Source: Allacma fusca
Lineage: Eukaryota > Arthropoda > Collembola > Symphypleona > Sminthuridae
DNA: 64,000 nucleotides
Assembly (NCBI GenBank): GCA_947179485.1
Contig: OX359247.1
Location: 37,176,801 to 37,240,800, forward strand
Direction: 5' to 3'
Below, one piece after another: positions 11,974-23,684 of this stretch (its first letter is position 1; every line of letters begins with the position of its first letter). Under the pieces are notes generated by a model. It ran no database searches, had not been told where the DNA came from, and saw only the letters and a program-made list of their open reading frames with translations. A program made the translations under genes and the position numbers.

Positions 11974-14570
11974 CTACTTTATATTTGTATTTAATATGTA
12001 TCTATACTTCCAGTCAACTCTATCTTGAGGGCTTATATTGTTCCAGAAGTCAATTTCAATAAAATTGAACATATTTCTCAAAATGCCCTCATTGAATGGT
12101 GAGACATTTGAGGGGTAGCTAGAGTATAATTCTTGGTGGTAGCGTTTCCAGTTTAGACGCTCATTGGTAGTCATGCCCAACCATACTATCTGAATAGGTT
12201 TTAATGAATGAAATAAATCTTAGTTTCCCTTCAATAAAAATGTAAGAAATATGTCGGAAATTCCAACTTGAGATTTTACTTGATAAATTTGAAGGAGCAG
12301 AAGAACCAGAGTAATGACAGCCATAATGAATACCCAGGTTGCAAAGTAACTCAAGCAAGTATTCTGTAGGCAGTTGGACAAAAATCCGTTCACTTCGGGA
12401 GAGTTTTTTGTCTCCAAGTGAGACACTACACCTGATAGGTAGATTAAGCAAGATAGTACGTCTCCAGTTAAGAACAACATAAAAGATTTATGATTTTTCC
12501 ATCCAATGCAGTTTCGCATCCAAGGGCAATGGTGATCGTGCCTGGAATTCAAAAATAAAACTGTCTCAGGCAAGGATTCAGGATGTAAGAAAAAAAACTT
12601 TTAATAGCTCATTATTAACTATACCTGGCCACGCATTTATTACAATGCACACAATGTTTAGATCTCAAAGGCTTCCTCAAGAGACATGTCGAGCACCAGT
12701 GGCGATCATTCAGATTACCTTGTTGACACAGCTCAATAATTTGCTGGAAAAAATAATTAGCTGTCAGGTTGTCATCAATATGCAGAAAAAAACATTAACA
12801 GTCATCTCGTTCATCGTAATGGACCTCATTTCTGATCCTGTCGGAAACTTTGCAATACCCAGGGTCTGACTTCGAAGACAAGAAAAATCCGACCCAGGCA
12901 ATCAGAGATGCTAACACAAAGTAAGCCGAAATGGAAGTTTGAGTACTTACCCAAAAAAACCAAGTCCAATTCATAAGAATCTACACAAATGAAGTAATAC
13001 AATAGTTGTTTATGTGCAAAATGTATGGGATTTAATAGATTACGAAAATACATACTTTTAAACTTAAATAAAAGCTGAGTGGGATGATACGATTAAATTC
13101 GTCTTCCCCGACGTTTTTCAAGGATTTATTCACTACAAAAATGCACAAGCAAAGGAGCAACACTTTGACCCAATACGAAGCTTCCGACTGCAGAATTTGA
13201 CCTGGCCAGGTAAGCAGAAGGAAGGGAAGTAGAAAAATTGGCCAGGAATATACACGCACCTGTTATGAATTTGTATCTCAAAAATAGGAACAAATCTCCA
13301 AAAATATTATTTAAAATAAGCTTTGGAACTGGTTCAATAAACAAAGACTTATATACGCTCAGATAAGAAGTAAATCGGAGAGACGGCTAGCTATAGGTAA
13401 ATAATTACTAAAAATAATAATACTGTCTAGAGCAGCGCTTCTCTATTAGTTCTTATCCGAAAATAAAATCTAAAAATTTAATAAATTGTTCCGTATCAAA
13501 ATACCTTTCGAAACTTTTTAATCCTCTCGTACAAAACGCCCCTTCGTTTCCCAGTCCTGATTATAGCTAGACGCACCAGCTCTTGATCCGCTTGAAACCA
13601 AAACCTATCATCTTGTAATAACAACTGTAACGGACTTTCCCTTTCATAGTTTTCATCTAAAATATTTGCTCCATTTTTTAGCAGTAATTTTACAACAGCT
13701 CTGTTTTTACTCCTGATTGCCCCGTGTAAAGCATTATTCCCTCCAATGAAATCTTTGTTATGAGTGGTTGCTCCAAACTGCAATAGAGCCCTTGTGGAGT
13801 CATCCCTGTTTCCAATTTGATTTTGTTCATGGTGGTAATTCAGCATTGGATTCATGTTGTATGAACTGTTAATGAAATTAACTTACCCTAAAATCCCTGA
13901 CGCATAAATCAGTGGAGTCTTTCCCTCCAAATCTACTGAGTCTCTGGGGTAGTTCTTGGCGAGTAAATAAGTTATTATTAAAGCGTTCCCCCGGGCTGCA
14001 CTCAGGTGCAAGCAGTTTAGGCCAAAGTTGTTCCTTTTCATAGGATTTGCAAGCTGTCTTAAAAGCAGAGCCACAATTCGTAGATGCCCGCACTGACATG
14101 CAATGTGAAGCGGTGTAAAACCGTCTGAACCACTCGGGTAATCTATTATAGCACCTTTCCGGATTAGGAGCTCACAGATATCAGGACGATTCGTCCGAGC
14201 TGCGTGATACAGTAATGAGTGCTTATATTTTTCTGCCTCAATGTGGTTGATATTCAGGCGTTGACTCAGCAGCTTCATACATTCATCCAAGTTACCGTTC
14301 TGGAAACGTAAGAAAGGATGTTCGTGTGATTTTCTCGTGTCTGTCATAATTTTTAGCTGGAATTAAACTTCAATAGCTTACTGGTTGTTTTGCTAAGAAA
14401 TTATATGCAATTACCAGAACCGCCTGCTTGAGTTGAAAAAATTTACTTTCATCAAAGTCTGTAGTCAATTCCTTATAATTTTTGTTTTGATTTAAGCTTG
14501 GTCCAAATTGAGCAGGAGCAGATTCGTGGTTTATTTGGCATTGATTTCCTTCTTCTGTTTTCGGATCCAT
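11974..14570 (-). CDS. ZDHHC17: Palmitoyltransferase ZDHHC17/HIP14 type
   Basis: Eight exons (14570-14415, 14356-13887, 13805-13505, 13259-13056, 12980-12825, 12743-12625, 12541-12280, 12189-11974) join without breaking frame to 627 residues, close to the 632 of the human protein. Order: polar N-terminus; ankyrin repeats (about residues 55-290; e.g. [37 protein letters not shown]); two membrane helices; the SDPG motif; then the zinc-binding DHHC domain [32 protein letters not shown]; two more helices; the family motif [10 protein letters not shown]; and a C-terminal domain. It transfers palmitate from acyl-CoA to cysteines of substrate proteins at Golgi and vesicle membranes, recruiting them through the ankyrin groove. 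The catalytic DHHC cysteine and the zinc cysteines are present. Divergent upstream neighbour is the carbonic-anhydrase-like gene. Confidence 0.93.
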
Positions 14571-16864
14571 TGTTCAAACAAGGTTCAGTTCTCTGGATTT
14601 GGAGTTGGACTGGGCAGTGAGTTTAAAATTGTACTTACAATAATTAGGTATGCAGATTACAGTATGCCGAACCAGTTTTTTGTGCCGTCCGTAAACATTG
14701 GTTTAGAATGTAGGGAGTCTAGAAGGAGTTCCGATCTCCATCTTTCTAGTATCTACTGCTAAATACTAGATTGGGGTTAGATAGTTGAGTACATTGAACT
14801 GGTACTGGTTGACTTGTATTTTGGCATTGGTGAATACTTAAATTATTTTTGCAATAGAAAATGAACATTATAAGGTCGTAAGTAAGTAAGTTATACTTCA
14901 ACTTTGTAACCTTATTTTCTTGGTTTGAGCAATATTTTTATGAAAAATGATTTTAAATGTTCTCAAATTGGAAAAATATAATATGGATCTGCGTCTGTGC
15001 TGCAGTAAAACTGTTCAAAAAACATATTGCACTAAACTAAATGATAATATTTACTTAATATTTACCTCAAGAGCTTTTCAAAATTTATTAAGAGCGTTCA
15101 TTTGATCGTTGAATAATAGTCTAACTTGACTGGAAATATTAATTTTACACTAGAATAAATTCCTGTTTGTTTATTTCTAACTCGGTTTGTGTTGTACTGT
15201 AAAATTTATCGACGGTACGTATACAAAATGAAATTATTAGAGCTGTAGCAATTTCTTCGGATTACAAAAACAATCGGAGGCACTATGTATGTAAATGTAT
15301 TTGGGAAATTTTCGCTACTTTCCTTGGCTTTGTGGAACAAATTTGTACACATATTAGTATTTTAAACTTTACAGTAGATAATTCATTTGCATTATTTTGT
15401 AAGATTTCCAGTATCAAAATCAGTAGCAACATTATCAATACTTATTTTTTCAGTAAGGCTCAATAAGCATGCAGTGGGAAGACTCTCTTTTCTGTTTGCA
15501 GGATTTTCATACCAGGTCAATGGGAACGTGGTAGACACAATCATGTGGACTGGGACATAGCAATAGTACTACAAGTATGTATCTCTGTATATCTTGAGGT
15601 GGCGGATATTCGAGAGGATACACTAAGGCCGGGCGAAAGTAGATCCAGGATGTAGAAACATTCCAGAAAGTATTTGATTTCACAACTGTCTAGAGACAGT
15701 TTGTCTTGGCAGTCAAACTGATTTTCCGAGATAAACAAATTAAAACACTTTACACTTCCGTACACTAAACTGAATTACAATACTCTACAATTCAGATAAA
15801 CCACAATAGCTGAAGTCTCACAAATTTAGCACTGCCAAGCCAACCCTACCAAGTGCCAAAACAAAACTAACCCAATACAATGATGATTGCCTTTTTACGA
15901 AGATGCTTTTTACTCATTCGCAAAAATTAGAATTTTCAACTTTTGAAAAAATTCGTTTTCGTAAAAAACGCAAAGCGTAGATATCCACTTACCCCCCCCC
16001 CCTTGAAAAAAAAAGATTTAAGGATAACTTCTACACCCTTTGACCAAATCCGAATATTAAAGGCTTAAAGTCAATGACAGAATTTGTACAACCTCCAATG
16101 TTTAACTCACCTCTTCAGCATGTATAATTAGTTTACGAGAGCTGAAGCTGTTTATACTCAAGTTTTCCCTTGAGTCTACGGAATTGCCTAACCTAATACA
16201 TTGCAGTTTTTTAAAGGTCTTCCCCCACAACAACTTTGATAAAAACTTGCACACATGACTGTCTAATTATTGCAAACTAGTGTGCAAAATCTTATAATGT
16301 GCGAACAAGGGCTTGGACCCTTAAAAATTAATTACTTAAAAATGCGAGTTATGGTTGTCATAATCATAACGTTCAATATTCGAGACGTAACTTGAAGTCT
16401 TTCCAATATTAACAACTAATTCAATTATTTGAGCTTCATGAAAATTTTAGTAATGAATTACTATATTATGTGGACTCATTAAGTCAAGAAAAGTTGAAAA
16501 CAATAATTATTGAATAAAAAATGAGGTTTTAAAAAAACCAAAACGAAGATGCTTAAAATTATTTTTTTATTTATTATTTCAATAACAATATTTCAATTTG
16601 AGCAAGCCAAGGAATGAATGTGCATAATCATATCAATCATCAATCACGTCACTACGTCGACGACGCCCTTCACTGGGATTTTTATCCAAGTCCAAATATT
16701 TGATTCACCTGTAACAAGATTCACGCCAATGCTGGAATTTACCAAAATTGTCTGACACTGGATTGACTTCACAAGACTGGAGGAATAAATAAATAAATAA
16801 ATTGTAAATTACGTTAGAGAAACCTTATTTTGAAAGTGGCTATACCGTACCGATTAACGACAAA
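14571..16864. other. Divergent intergenic region
   Basis: About 2.3 kb between two divergently transcribed genes, so it should carry both promoters. No clear TATA/initiator pairs were singled out. A C9 homopolymer lies near 15993-16001. No RNA gene or mobile-element ends recognised. Confidence 0.5.
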
Positions 16865-19800
16865 ATGTCGAGAATAAAGTACGAGAAACTACTTCTGGTG
16901 CTCTTTCTGAGCTGCTTCGTAGCGGAGCAGACACATCAAATAGACCAAACCAAGGAGGAAGGTATAGGCAAGTGTTTTACTTCAAGTACTTCCAAGGAGA
17001 AGTTCCGATAATTTTCTCCAAAGATAGAAATTACTGAATTAAGATGATTTGAAAACTTCAATCAGAGGCATCCAAAATAATAATTTATCTAAACCAGTTT
17101 TTTCAACCAGTTGGAGGCAAGTCCGGGACACTCGGAGATAAAGACACACAATCAGCTGTACAGTACCCTGCTGATGATGGAATAATAAAAAATGTTGGCC
17201 CTGACGGCAGAATCGTGTTTTCCAGAGCAGCTGCACATAAATCATCGTCAAACACGAAAGAGGCGACCAATTTTACGCTTCATTTCTTGGGGGGCACTCC
17301 CAGAGTACTAGACTACACACCGGAGTTCAGCAGTAAATATACCCCATTTTTGATTTTAGGTTTTGGTTTACAGAATACAAATTACAGTTAAGAATTTGCT
17401 TAAATGTGGACCTCATATTTTAGAGTGGAATACATGGCCTACAAATTATCCTTTATGTGATCCCACAACAAATCCGAACCTCTCACCGATCATAATAGAC
17501 ACCAAGGGAGCAACCCGAGACAAAACTACTCCAACACTCTTCGTTTACTCAGGCACTCCAATCACAGACTATACTCTTTCGACCGAATTCCATGGAGAAC
17601 CTGAATTCAACATGACTGCACGTATGCAGAAACAACTTTTACCCTATCCGTTGAGTTTAACATTACAGAATTAATAATTCGCTTCAAATTTATTTGGGAC
17701 AGTTAATTTAAATTAGTTTTTTATCTGTCGTGATTGCTCTTCGTAGGAAGACGACAATAGTTTTTTAATTAATTTTAGTTTGTTGGTTCATTATTGTATA
17801 GCGATTTATCATTTTTGATAAATCGGTCGTATGTAGAATATTTTTAGTAAGAAGATGATAGCAAATATGTGTATATATAGATACTAATACATGATTTACT
17901 TTTTTGAGTGCATGAAATTTGTAGTAACCATATCGTTGACGGGTGAAAGACACCACGAAGCCACCTATGTCACCGGCCTAGGGGACACCAGCTATCGATT
18001 CTTTGAGTACGCTCTGTTTCTGTTTAGCAGAAAGAATAAAAATCCCAGATTATCACTTCATCAAATTGACAATAAGATTTTCCCTATGGAAATTGTCATG
18101 TACTTCACAACGGGCAGAACTGAAGATGACACAACTCAAATTCATGTTATGGTCAACGTAATGAGTTTTTTATCCTTTACAAATGCAAAGCTAATTTTTT
18201 GGTCTGTGATGAAAATACAGTATTCACTGTTATGAACCACCTGAGTATTTTACATATAACCAAAATGTATTAAATACGTTGATGTTTTCACAGATCAGTG
18301 AAATAGAGAACCCATTGCTTGTGCCGGTGGTTAGAGCAGCAAAGATAATTGCAGATCGAGTGACAAACACAGATGCAAATAATATAAAAATAGATGCTCA
18401 ACAGTCTAAGATAGATGGAATGCAGGCGACGATCCTTGCAGATACAAAAGCACGGGAAGAGAAGGGATTTTATACATATGCTGCAAAGGTGACTAGCTTT
18501 TAGGGCATTTCCAATAGTGCATCGCATGGGTTCAGGTCGCACCCGGGTATTTGGGTTCAGGTCCAGGTTCATGTCTGGTTGTCCGTCATCACGATAAATG
18601 CCGAACCAATGACACCACACAATTCAAATTTTTAGAGTGACACGCTGCCTAATGTGTCAGAACCCTATTGATTTTGGAGACGATCAATCTTGTCTTCAGG
18701 AAATTAAAATAGGTCACGTTTAAATATATGCTAATTGCTAATACGTACTACTTATACTGGTTGTAGAGTCGGGCGGGATGAGATTTGGATTAAGATTTTC
18801 GTAAGAATCCATGTGAAAATTTGTATTTAGAGTATCGATTTGGATGTCGTTTCCGATTTAAAATTCTGCCAATAATTCTGAAATCCTGAGTTTTCATCAA
18901 TTCAGAATTCAATTTTAATTCGATTGTGATTTAGATTCAGAATTTAGCCTGCAATTTTGAGATTTCGTATTCGATTTGAATTTGGACTGCGATTTCGGCT
19001 TTTAGAATTCGGTTTAACTATTTTGTGCTGAGAATTCGCATGAGAATTTCGCTCTGTCAGTGTGGAAACTGACAAGAAACCGTCACTTTCACTGTCACTT
19101 TTACACACACACACACACACACAAACACAAACACTTTCCCCGGATAATGTTGAGGACTTCCACTGCTTTCCCCAGTCCTGCAAATTACAATAAAAAGGAT
19201 TAGTGAGAAAATGTAAACTCATTGTTTACATTTTCTCAATCCTTACCCTATACTAATGCCTAACCTACTTAAAACTAAAAATAGAAAAATGTAAAAGAAA
19301 AGATAAAAACTTACCATATGTACCTTCTGTGGAAATCCTGGACCCCTCCAAGGGTATAAAAAGGCGAGGGATTTCCACAGAAGGAACATTCTGTAATCCA
19401 CTGCCTTAGCGGTTGGTTCCGAGGTCTTTACCTCTGGCTCCTGGTTCCGGAGAATTCTCCTGGATTTCCGACCGAAAGGACGGTTTCTATTAGGTAATTT
19501 CTTACCTTCTCCCGCTCCTATACCACCAGACCTTTACCCAAACCTAACCACCAATCCCTGCCTACCCAGACCATCCAGCGCCAAGTTTAAAAACTTGGCA
19601 GCTTGGTTTCTTTGGCATTTTTTATTGCAGTTGTGATTTTTTTTTGGTCTTAAAATTAAAATTTAAAATTTTGAAAGTTTTTTTTGAAATTGTTTTGGTT
19701 TTGGGATAATTTTTATTAGGACCTTCCCGTACTACATAAGGTGATTTTTTTGGGACCTTTAAGTAAGTTTTTTTGAATATTTTGGGATTTTATTTTTTTA

Positions 19801-22288
19801 TTTAGTAAAAAGCCGGGTCTGGCAGGCATGGGCATTTACCCTACCGTATTTTATTTTTGCCTACCCTCCTTAAAAATAATAGACGTGCATCTGCCCTGGT
19901 AAAATTCAATAAAAGAGTGGATTTTTCCGAGCATTAGCTCCGGATAAAAATTCTACAAATAAAATAAGTGTTTTCCGGGCAATGCACATTTTCCGCGCGG
20001 AGCGCTGGAATAATTCCTAAGTCCCCAACCTGTTACTATGCCAGTTTGAATTTTGCTCTACCTACTCCCGATAATTTTGAGAACCCCCTTTTGTGAAATT
20101 TAAATTACAACACCCTTGCTCTACCACTCCAATAAATTAAAGAATTAAATTTCCAAAGTTTATTGAATTTTGCTCTACCACTCCAATTAATTCAATTAAT
20201 TAAATTCAAGTTTATTTTGATCAAATAAATTAAACGTATCCATTTTTAATAACCCTTTGAATTAAAACTTATGCACCCTCACACGCTCAACGGCATTACT
20301 CGGGCACGGCATTACAGAATGCATAGAAGAATAATTTAAAATGGCAGATGGGTTTTTGATTTCTTACTTTCTAACGTGCCATAATTTCATTGATTTCCCG
20401 GTAGCAGGAATATTAACTATTGAAATCTTCGTGGAAATCCAGTTTGAAGATTTCATGAAAGATCATTCAGATGATAATCATTCAATTATTACTTATTAAG
20501 GAGTGCATGAGTGGATAACATTTTAAACGTTTAAGTTCACCCGTTATTTTTCCCGTCACAAGCGAATTTCGACTGTGTCCGCCGACAATTTTTAGGTTGT
20601 ATTGCAGTACAGAGGGATACAGTAATAATAATTACTGTTGTATTATTATCCGAAAAGTATACATATAATTATACATAAATAGTATGATCTTGATTGTATG
20701 AAGGGAAAGTAGTAAGTGTCAGGAGTTCTGTATGGACAATAGCTATTTAACTGTTTACAGTTGAACGAGAACATTGAGAAGATACAAAAGTATGGACACG
20801 AAATTACGCGTATCAGAGAAGACCTTCAAAGTTTAGAGAATAAAAACGTGTCAATCCGCGAAAAAATCCAGAGATTGGAAAACTGTGTCAATAATAAAAC
20901 CGCCAGACAGAATGATTTAGGAGTGAGAATTAATGAGCTGCAATTAAAAGTGAGTAGTTCTGCTGGTACTATAAGCAGTGAGGAGTTAAGTCTCATAGAG
21001 AAAGAACTACTAACTCTCCAGGCGGATCTTGAAAGTGCCACCAATGTCCTATCAAAATGTTCAAAAAACCTTGAAAAAGAGCAAAATGAACTGAAGTCGA
21101 CATTAGACGAAATCCAATCTGCCCAAACTAAGTTAAATGATTGTGAAACAGCGCTGGCCAAAATTTGTGTAGATCTTGGCCTTCCAGAAAGAACGACTGT
21201 CTCAGAAGCTGAGGAGAAACACAGAAAGGCACAAAGTACGTTAGCAGATGAGGCGCAGGCAAAGGTGGGAAGACAAAGTATCAATTTTGTAAATAAATAT
21301 GTAGATTTGTACAGTATATTATGCAATAGTGTTTCCGTGCATTCTCCCGATAGACGTCAGTTGTCACATTTTTGGTAATGACTATTGTATGTCCATATTG
21401 GTAGAAGTTCTAATCATATTAATTGTGTAATGGCCATGTGTTGAACAGGCGGATGTTAATAAGGAAAAACAAGTACTCCAGCAATACAAAAATGAATTGA
21501 GTCTCGCATGTGATCTTGAAATTTTTCAAGTAAGATGTTGGTACTTTGCATATATAATATGATAATTACAAATAATAAATATATATAAATATTATAAATA
21601 TAAATAATAATAAGAGATATTGTTTGCATTTCATGCACACAATACATATGTATATATGGAAATTGATTTGCAAAATCAGCATTAATTACTATACGAAACC
21701 ATAACCATAACGTAGAATTTTACAGTTCAATCCTCAAATCAACAATCATCAAATGGGTTGTACTTAAATAAGTTGTCATTGTAGGTTTCCTGGCTTCTGC
21801 CCGCTTCCGGGGGCCACTACATCTACAACGGCTCATTACCAGGTTGACATTTAAATAATTACCTTTTTATTGAATCTGCTCAGGAGAAATTATAATCTAG
21901 CCCGGTGATCTTTCAGCATGTGACTTGTTTTTGTTGATCAGTTCCTCCATGCACTCGTAGGGGCTTCACTATTGTTATGGAACATACAGTGTCAATTTCT
22001 CAGGAGCAGTTTGATACCATTGCTGCTGTTGGGGATTTACCACCTTTCAAGCATATGAAGGAAAGCTTACCTGTACTGGCGGGGAGCGTTGGCCGGAAAG
22101 TTCGCTACAATAGAAAGAATCTTCAGTTCCTACTGGATGATGCAGTACATATGAAATCGAAGTTGAGGAAGAGGATAAAGGTCAAGATGCAGGATAACCA
22201 ATGCAACAGCTTGATCGGAAGTATTTTCCTGCTTGTGGCCAGTATTTTTAGCTTGATAATATTATTTCCTTGCCTTCGGCCTCAATAG
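16865..22288 (+). CDS. Inactive alpha-carbonic-anhydrase fold split by a coiled coil, membrane-anchored
   Basis: Nine exons (16865-16961, 17111-17332, 17388-17621, 17925-18157, 18294-18488, 20761-21264, 21449-21529, 21785-21842, 21942-22288) give 656 residues in one frame. Signal peptide (1-20); unassigned region to about 106; carbonic-anhydrase start (WPTNYPLCD, LSPIIIDT, YR-core) to NPLLVPVV near 268; about 235 residues of heptad-rich coiled coil (about 285-522); fold resumes at WLLP, Y-x-YNGSLPVPPC and SISQEQF; then GRKVRYNRK and a C-terminal membrane helix (about 632-652). The three zinc histidines are lost: HFHWG becomes ALFLF (A214, F216), ELHLVH becomes EIVMYF (V242). Thr199 of GSLTTPPC becomes V542. 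Cysteines 130 and 545 fit the disulfide of secreted family members. So it should not hydrate CO2; an extracellular scaffold or binding role is inferred. The third-exon acceptor (17387) is the least certain junction. Confidence 0.8.
19102..19132. repeat. AC microsatellite in intron 5
   Basis: A run of AC dinucleotides with a few A-rich interruptions inside the 2.27 kb fifth intron of the carbonic-anhydrase-like gene. Low functional content. Confidence 0.9.
19320..19387. other. Inverted repeat with TATA-like loop, intron 5
   Basis: Two arms of about 18 bp (TTCTGTGGAAATCC and its complement GGATTTCCACAGAA) enclose a 30-bp loop with GGGTATAAAAAGGCG. Downstream to about 19510 lie further small potential stems: GAGGT/ACCTC, the palindrome GGAGAATTCTCC and CCG/CGG closing a GAAA loop. 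This may be part of a degraded mobile element or a structured RNA. No match to a known RNA class was made. Confidence 0.45.
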
Positions 22289-22314
22289 CGATGACATGCT
22301 ATCCATCTCTACAC

Positions 22315-22324
22315 AATAAATAAA
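22315..22324 (+). terminator. Poly(A) signals of the carbonic-anhydrase-like gene
   Basis: Two overlapping AATAAA hexamers 27-36 bp after the stop codon, consistent with a very short 3' untranslated region. Confidence 0.55.
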
Positions 22325-23684
22325 ATAGTAATAAATACTCTGATTCAATCATGCATAGGAAGCAAATGCTGCAACACATGATCTATCTTATGTATATACA
22401 AAGTGTTTCATTCCCATTTTCCCCATTGCTCCCATATAGGAAGGTAATTCATAAATTATTTCAGGTACTCATTTTGTAGCAAATTATTTTCCAGATCTCC
22501 AAAAATATTTTCATTGACGGTCAATTTTTGCAGTCACGGGGGTCCCGGACGTGAATCAAAGTCGAATTTTTGCAAGACATTGAGTAAGTTCATGACTTCT
22601 GGTAATTGTAAAAGATTTCAGCAGGATTTAATTTGAATCTAATATCATTTCTAAAATCAAAATATGTAGTCTCCGGACTTAAAATATGAGACAAAGTGTA
22701 TGAATTTGTTTTTCACCGCTGTATTTAAACTAATTTTTCTTTGTTTCAATCTTCCTGCACTTTCATAGGACCTTAGATTGTATCTTTTGACTTAAGAGGA
22801 TTATACTAGACTCAAATGAATCCCCATATTTTCTATAATTTCATTTCATTATTCGAAGATCTTTCTGAAAGGCTGTCCATGAAAAAATGTCAAGATCAGA
22901 CAATCTTGTTTTCCCACATATTTCTCACTTTCTCTCCTGAAGCTAAATTTTACTAACTTGCCCTCTTGTTCTCACGGGTCATGGTAATAATTCTCAACGT
23001 AAAAGCCCCCTGGAAAGCCCATAAACTTTTCTACAACTAGAGTACACAGACAAAATTTTGTGTTGAAATAAACAAGCGCTGAAGGAATGTCTGTATTTTT
23101 ATGGATTACCTCCCTACGTGGCCTCGAGGGGGCGGGATGAGATGTACCCTGTATTACAGTATATATACGCATATATTAGCATTTGCAACCATTTTTCATG
23201 TCACCGTTCCGTATGCGTCACTTCTATTACATCGTGTTACTTGAAACAACACTTGGATGCATTTCTTCACGTATTATATTTTTCACACTCATACAACTTC
23301 CCCAGTAATAATAATTACGTGTGTATTCCGTTACTCAAATACCTGCAATAAGTCCATGTAAAATTACGAAGTAGTATTGACATTGCGTCTTTGTTACGAC
23401 TGTACATCGTAGCAAAATTTTCCAGGTAGGTTTTAAATGGCGTTTAAGTCTTAATAGAGCGTTACTGGCGTTATATTAGCCGTTGAGGTTAAATGTGTGA
23501 TGTGGTAAACAAAGTTCTCTCCCTAATTCCCTTCTAAATACTGGAACGGACTCACTTAAAATTCAAGCGGATCCATTAGTGAATCAGAAGAGTGCTGGCC
23601 ACGGAGTCTCCATTTTGTTATTCGGGCACAACCTAAGCAAGTTGTTTATTTCATTTGCGGAGTTATTGTGAGAGATACTTCGAA
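22325..23684. other. Intergenic, no gene recognised
   Basis: About 1.36 kb between two plus-strand genes. Small frames at 22972-23351 have no exon logic or domain. It should contain the promoter of the dsRBD gene; GC-richer sequence near 23540-23680 may be its leader. Confidence 0.5.

Noticed and set aside
13126..13344. A separate minus-strand frame with hydrophobic residues inside the ZDHHC17 gene
   Set aside because: Most of it is intron 3. The true exon 4 starts at 13259 in a different frame and aligns with the first membrane helices of HIP14.
13827..13886. A 21-bp intron inside the ZDHHC17 gene (donor 13886, AACAG near 13866)
   Set aside because: It keeps frame but is implausibly short. 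The acceptor at 13806 gives an 81-bp intron and a better match to the ankyrin region.
16625..16800. A minus-strand terminal exon ending HWRESCYR followed by a stop, with AATAAA beyond it
   Set aside because: The frame is short, no upstream exon could be attached, and it lies just upstream of the carbonic-anhydrase-like gene on the other strand.
20826..21326. A 166-residue minus-strand frame opposite the coiled-coil exon
   Set aside because: It is the antisense shadow of a heptad-rich coding exon. It has a biased serine/leucine composition and no exon context.
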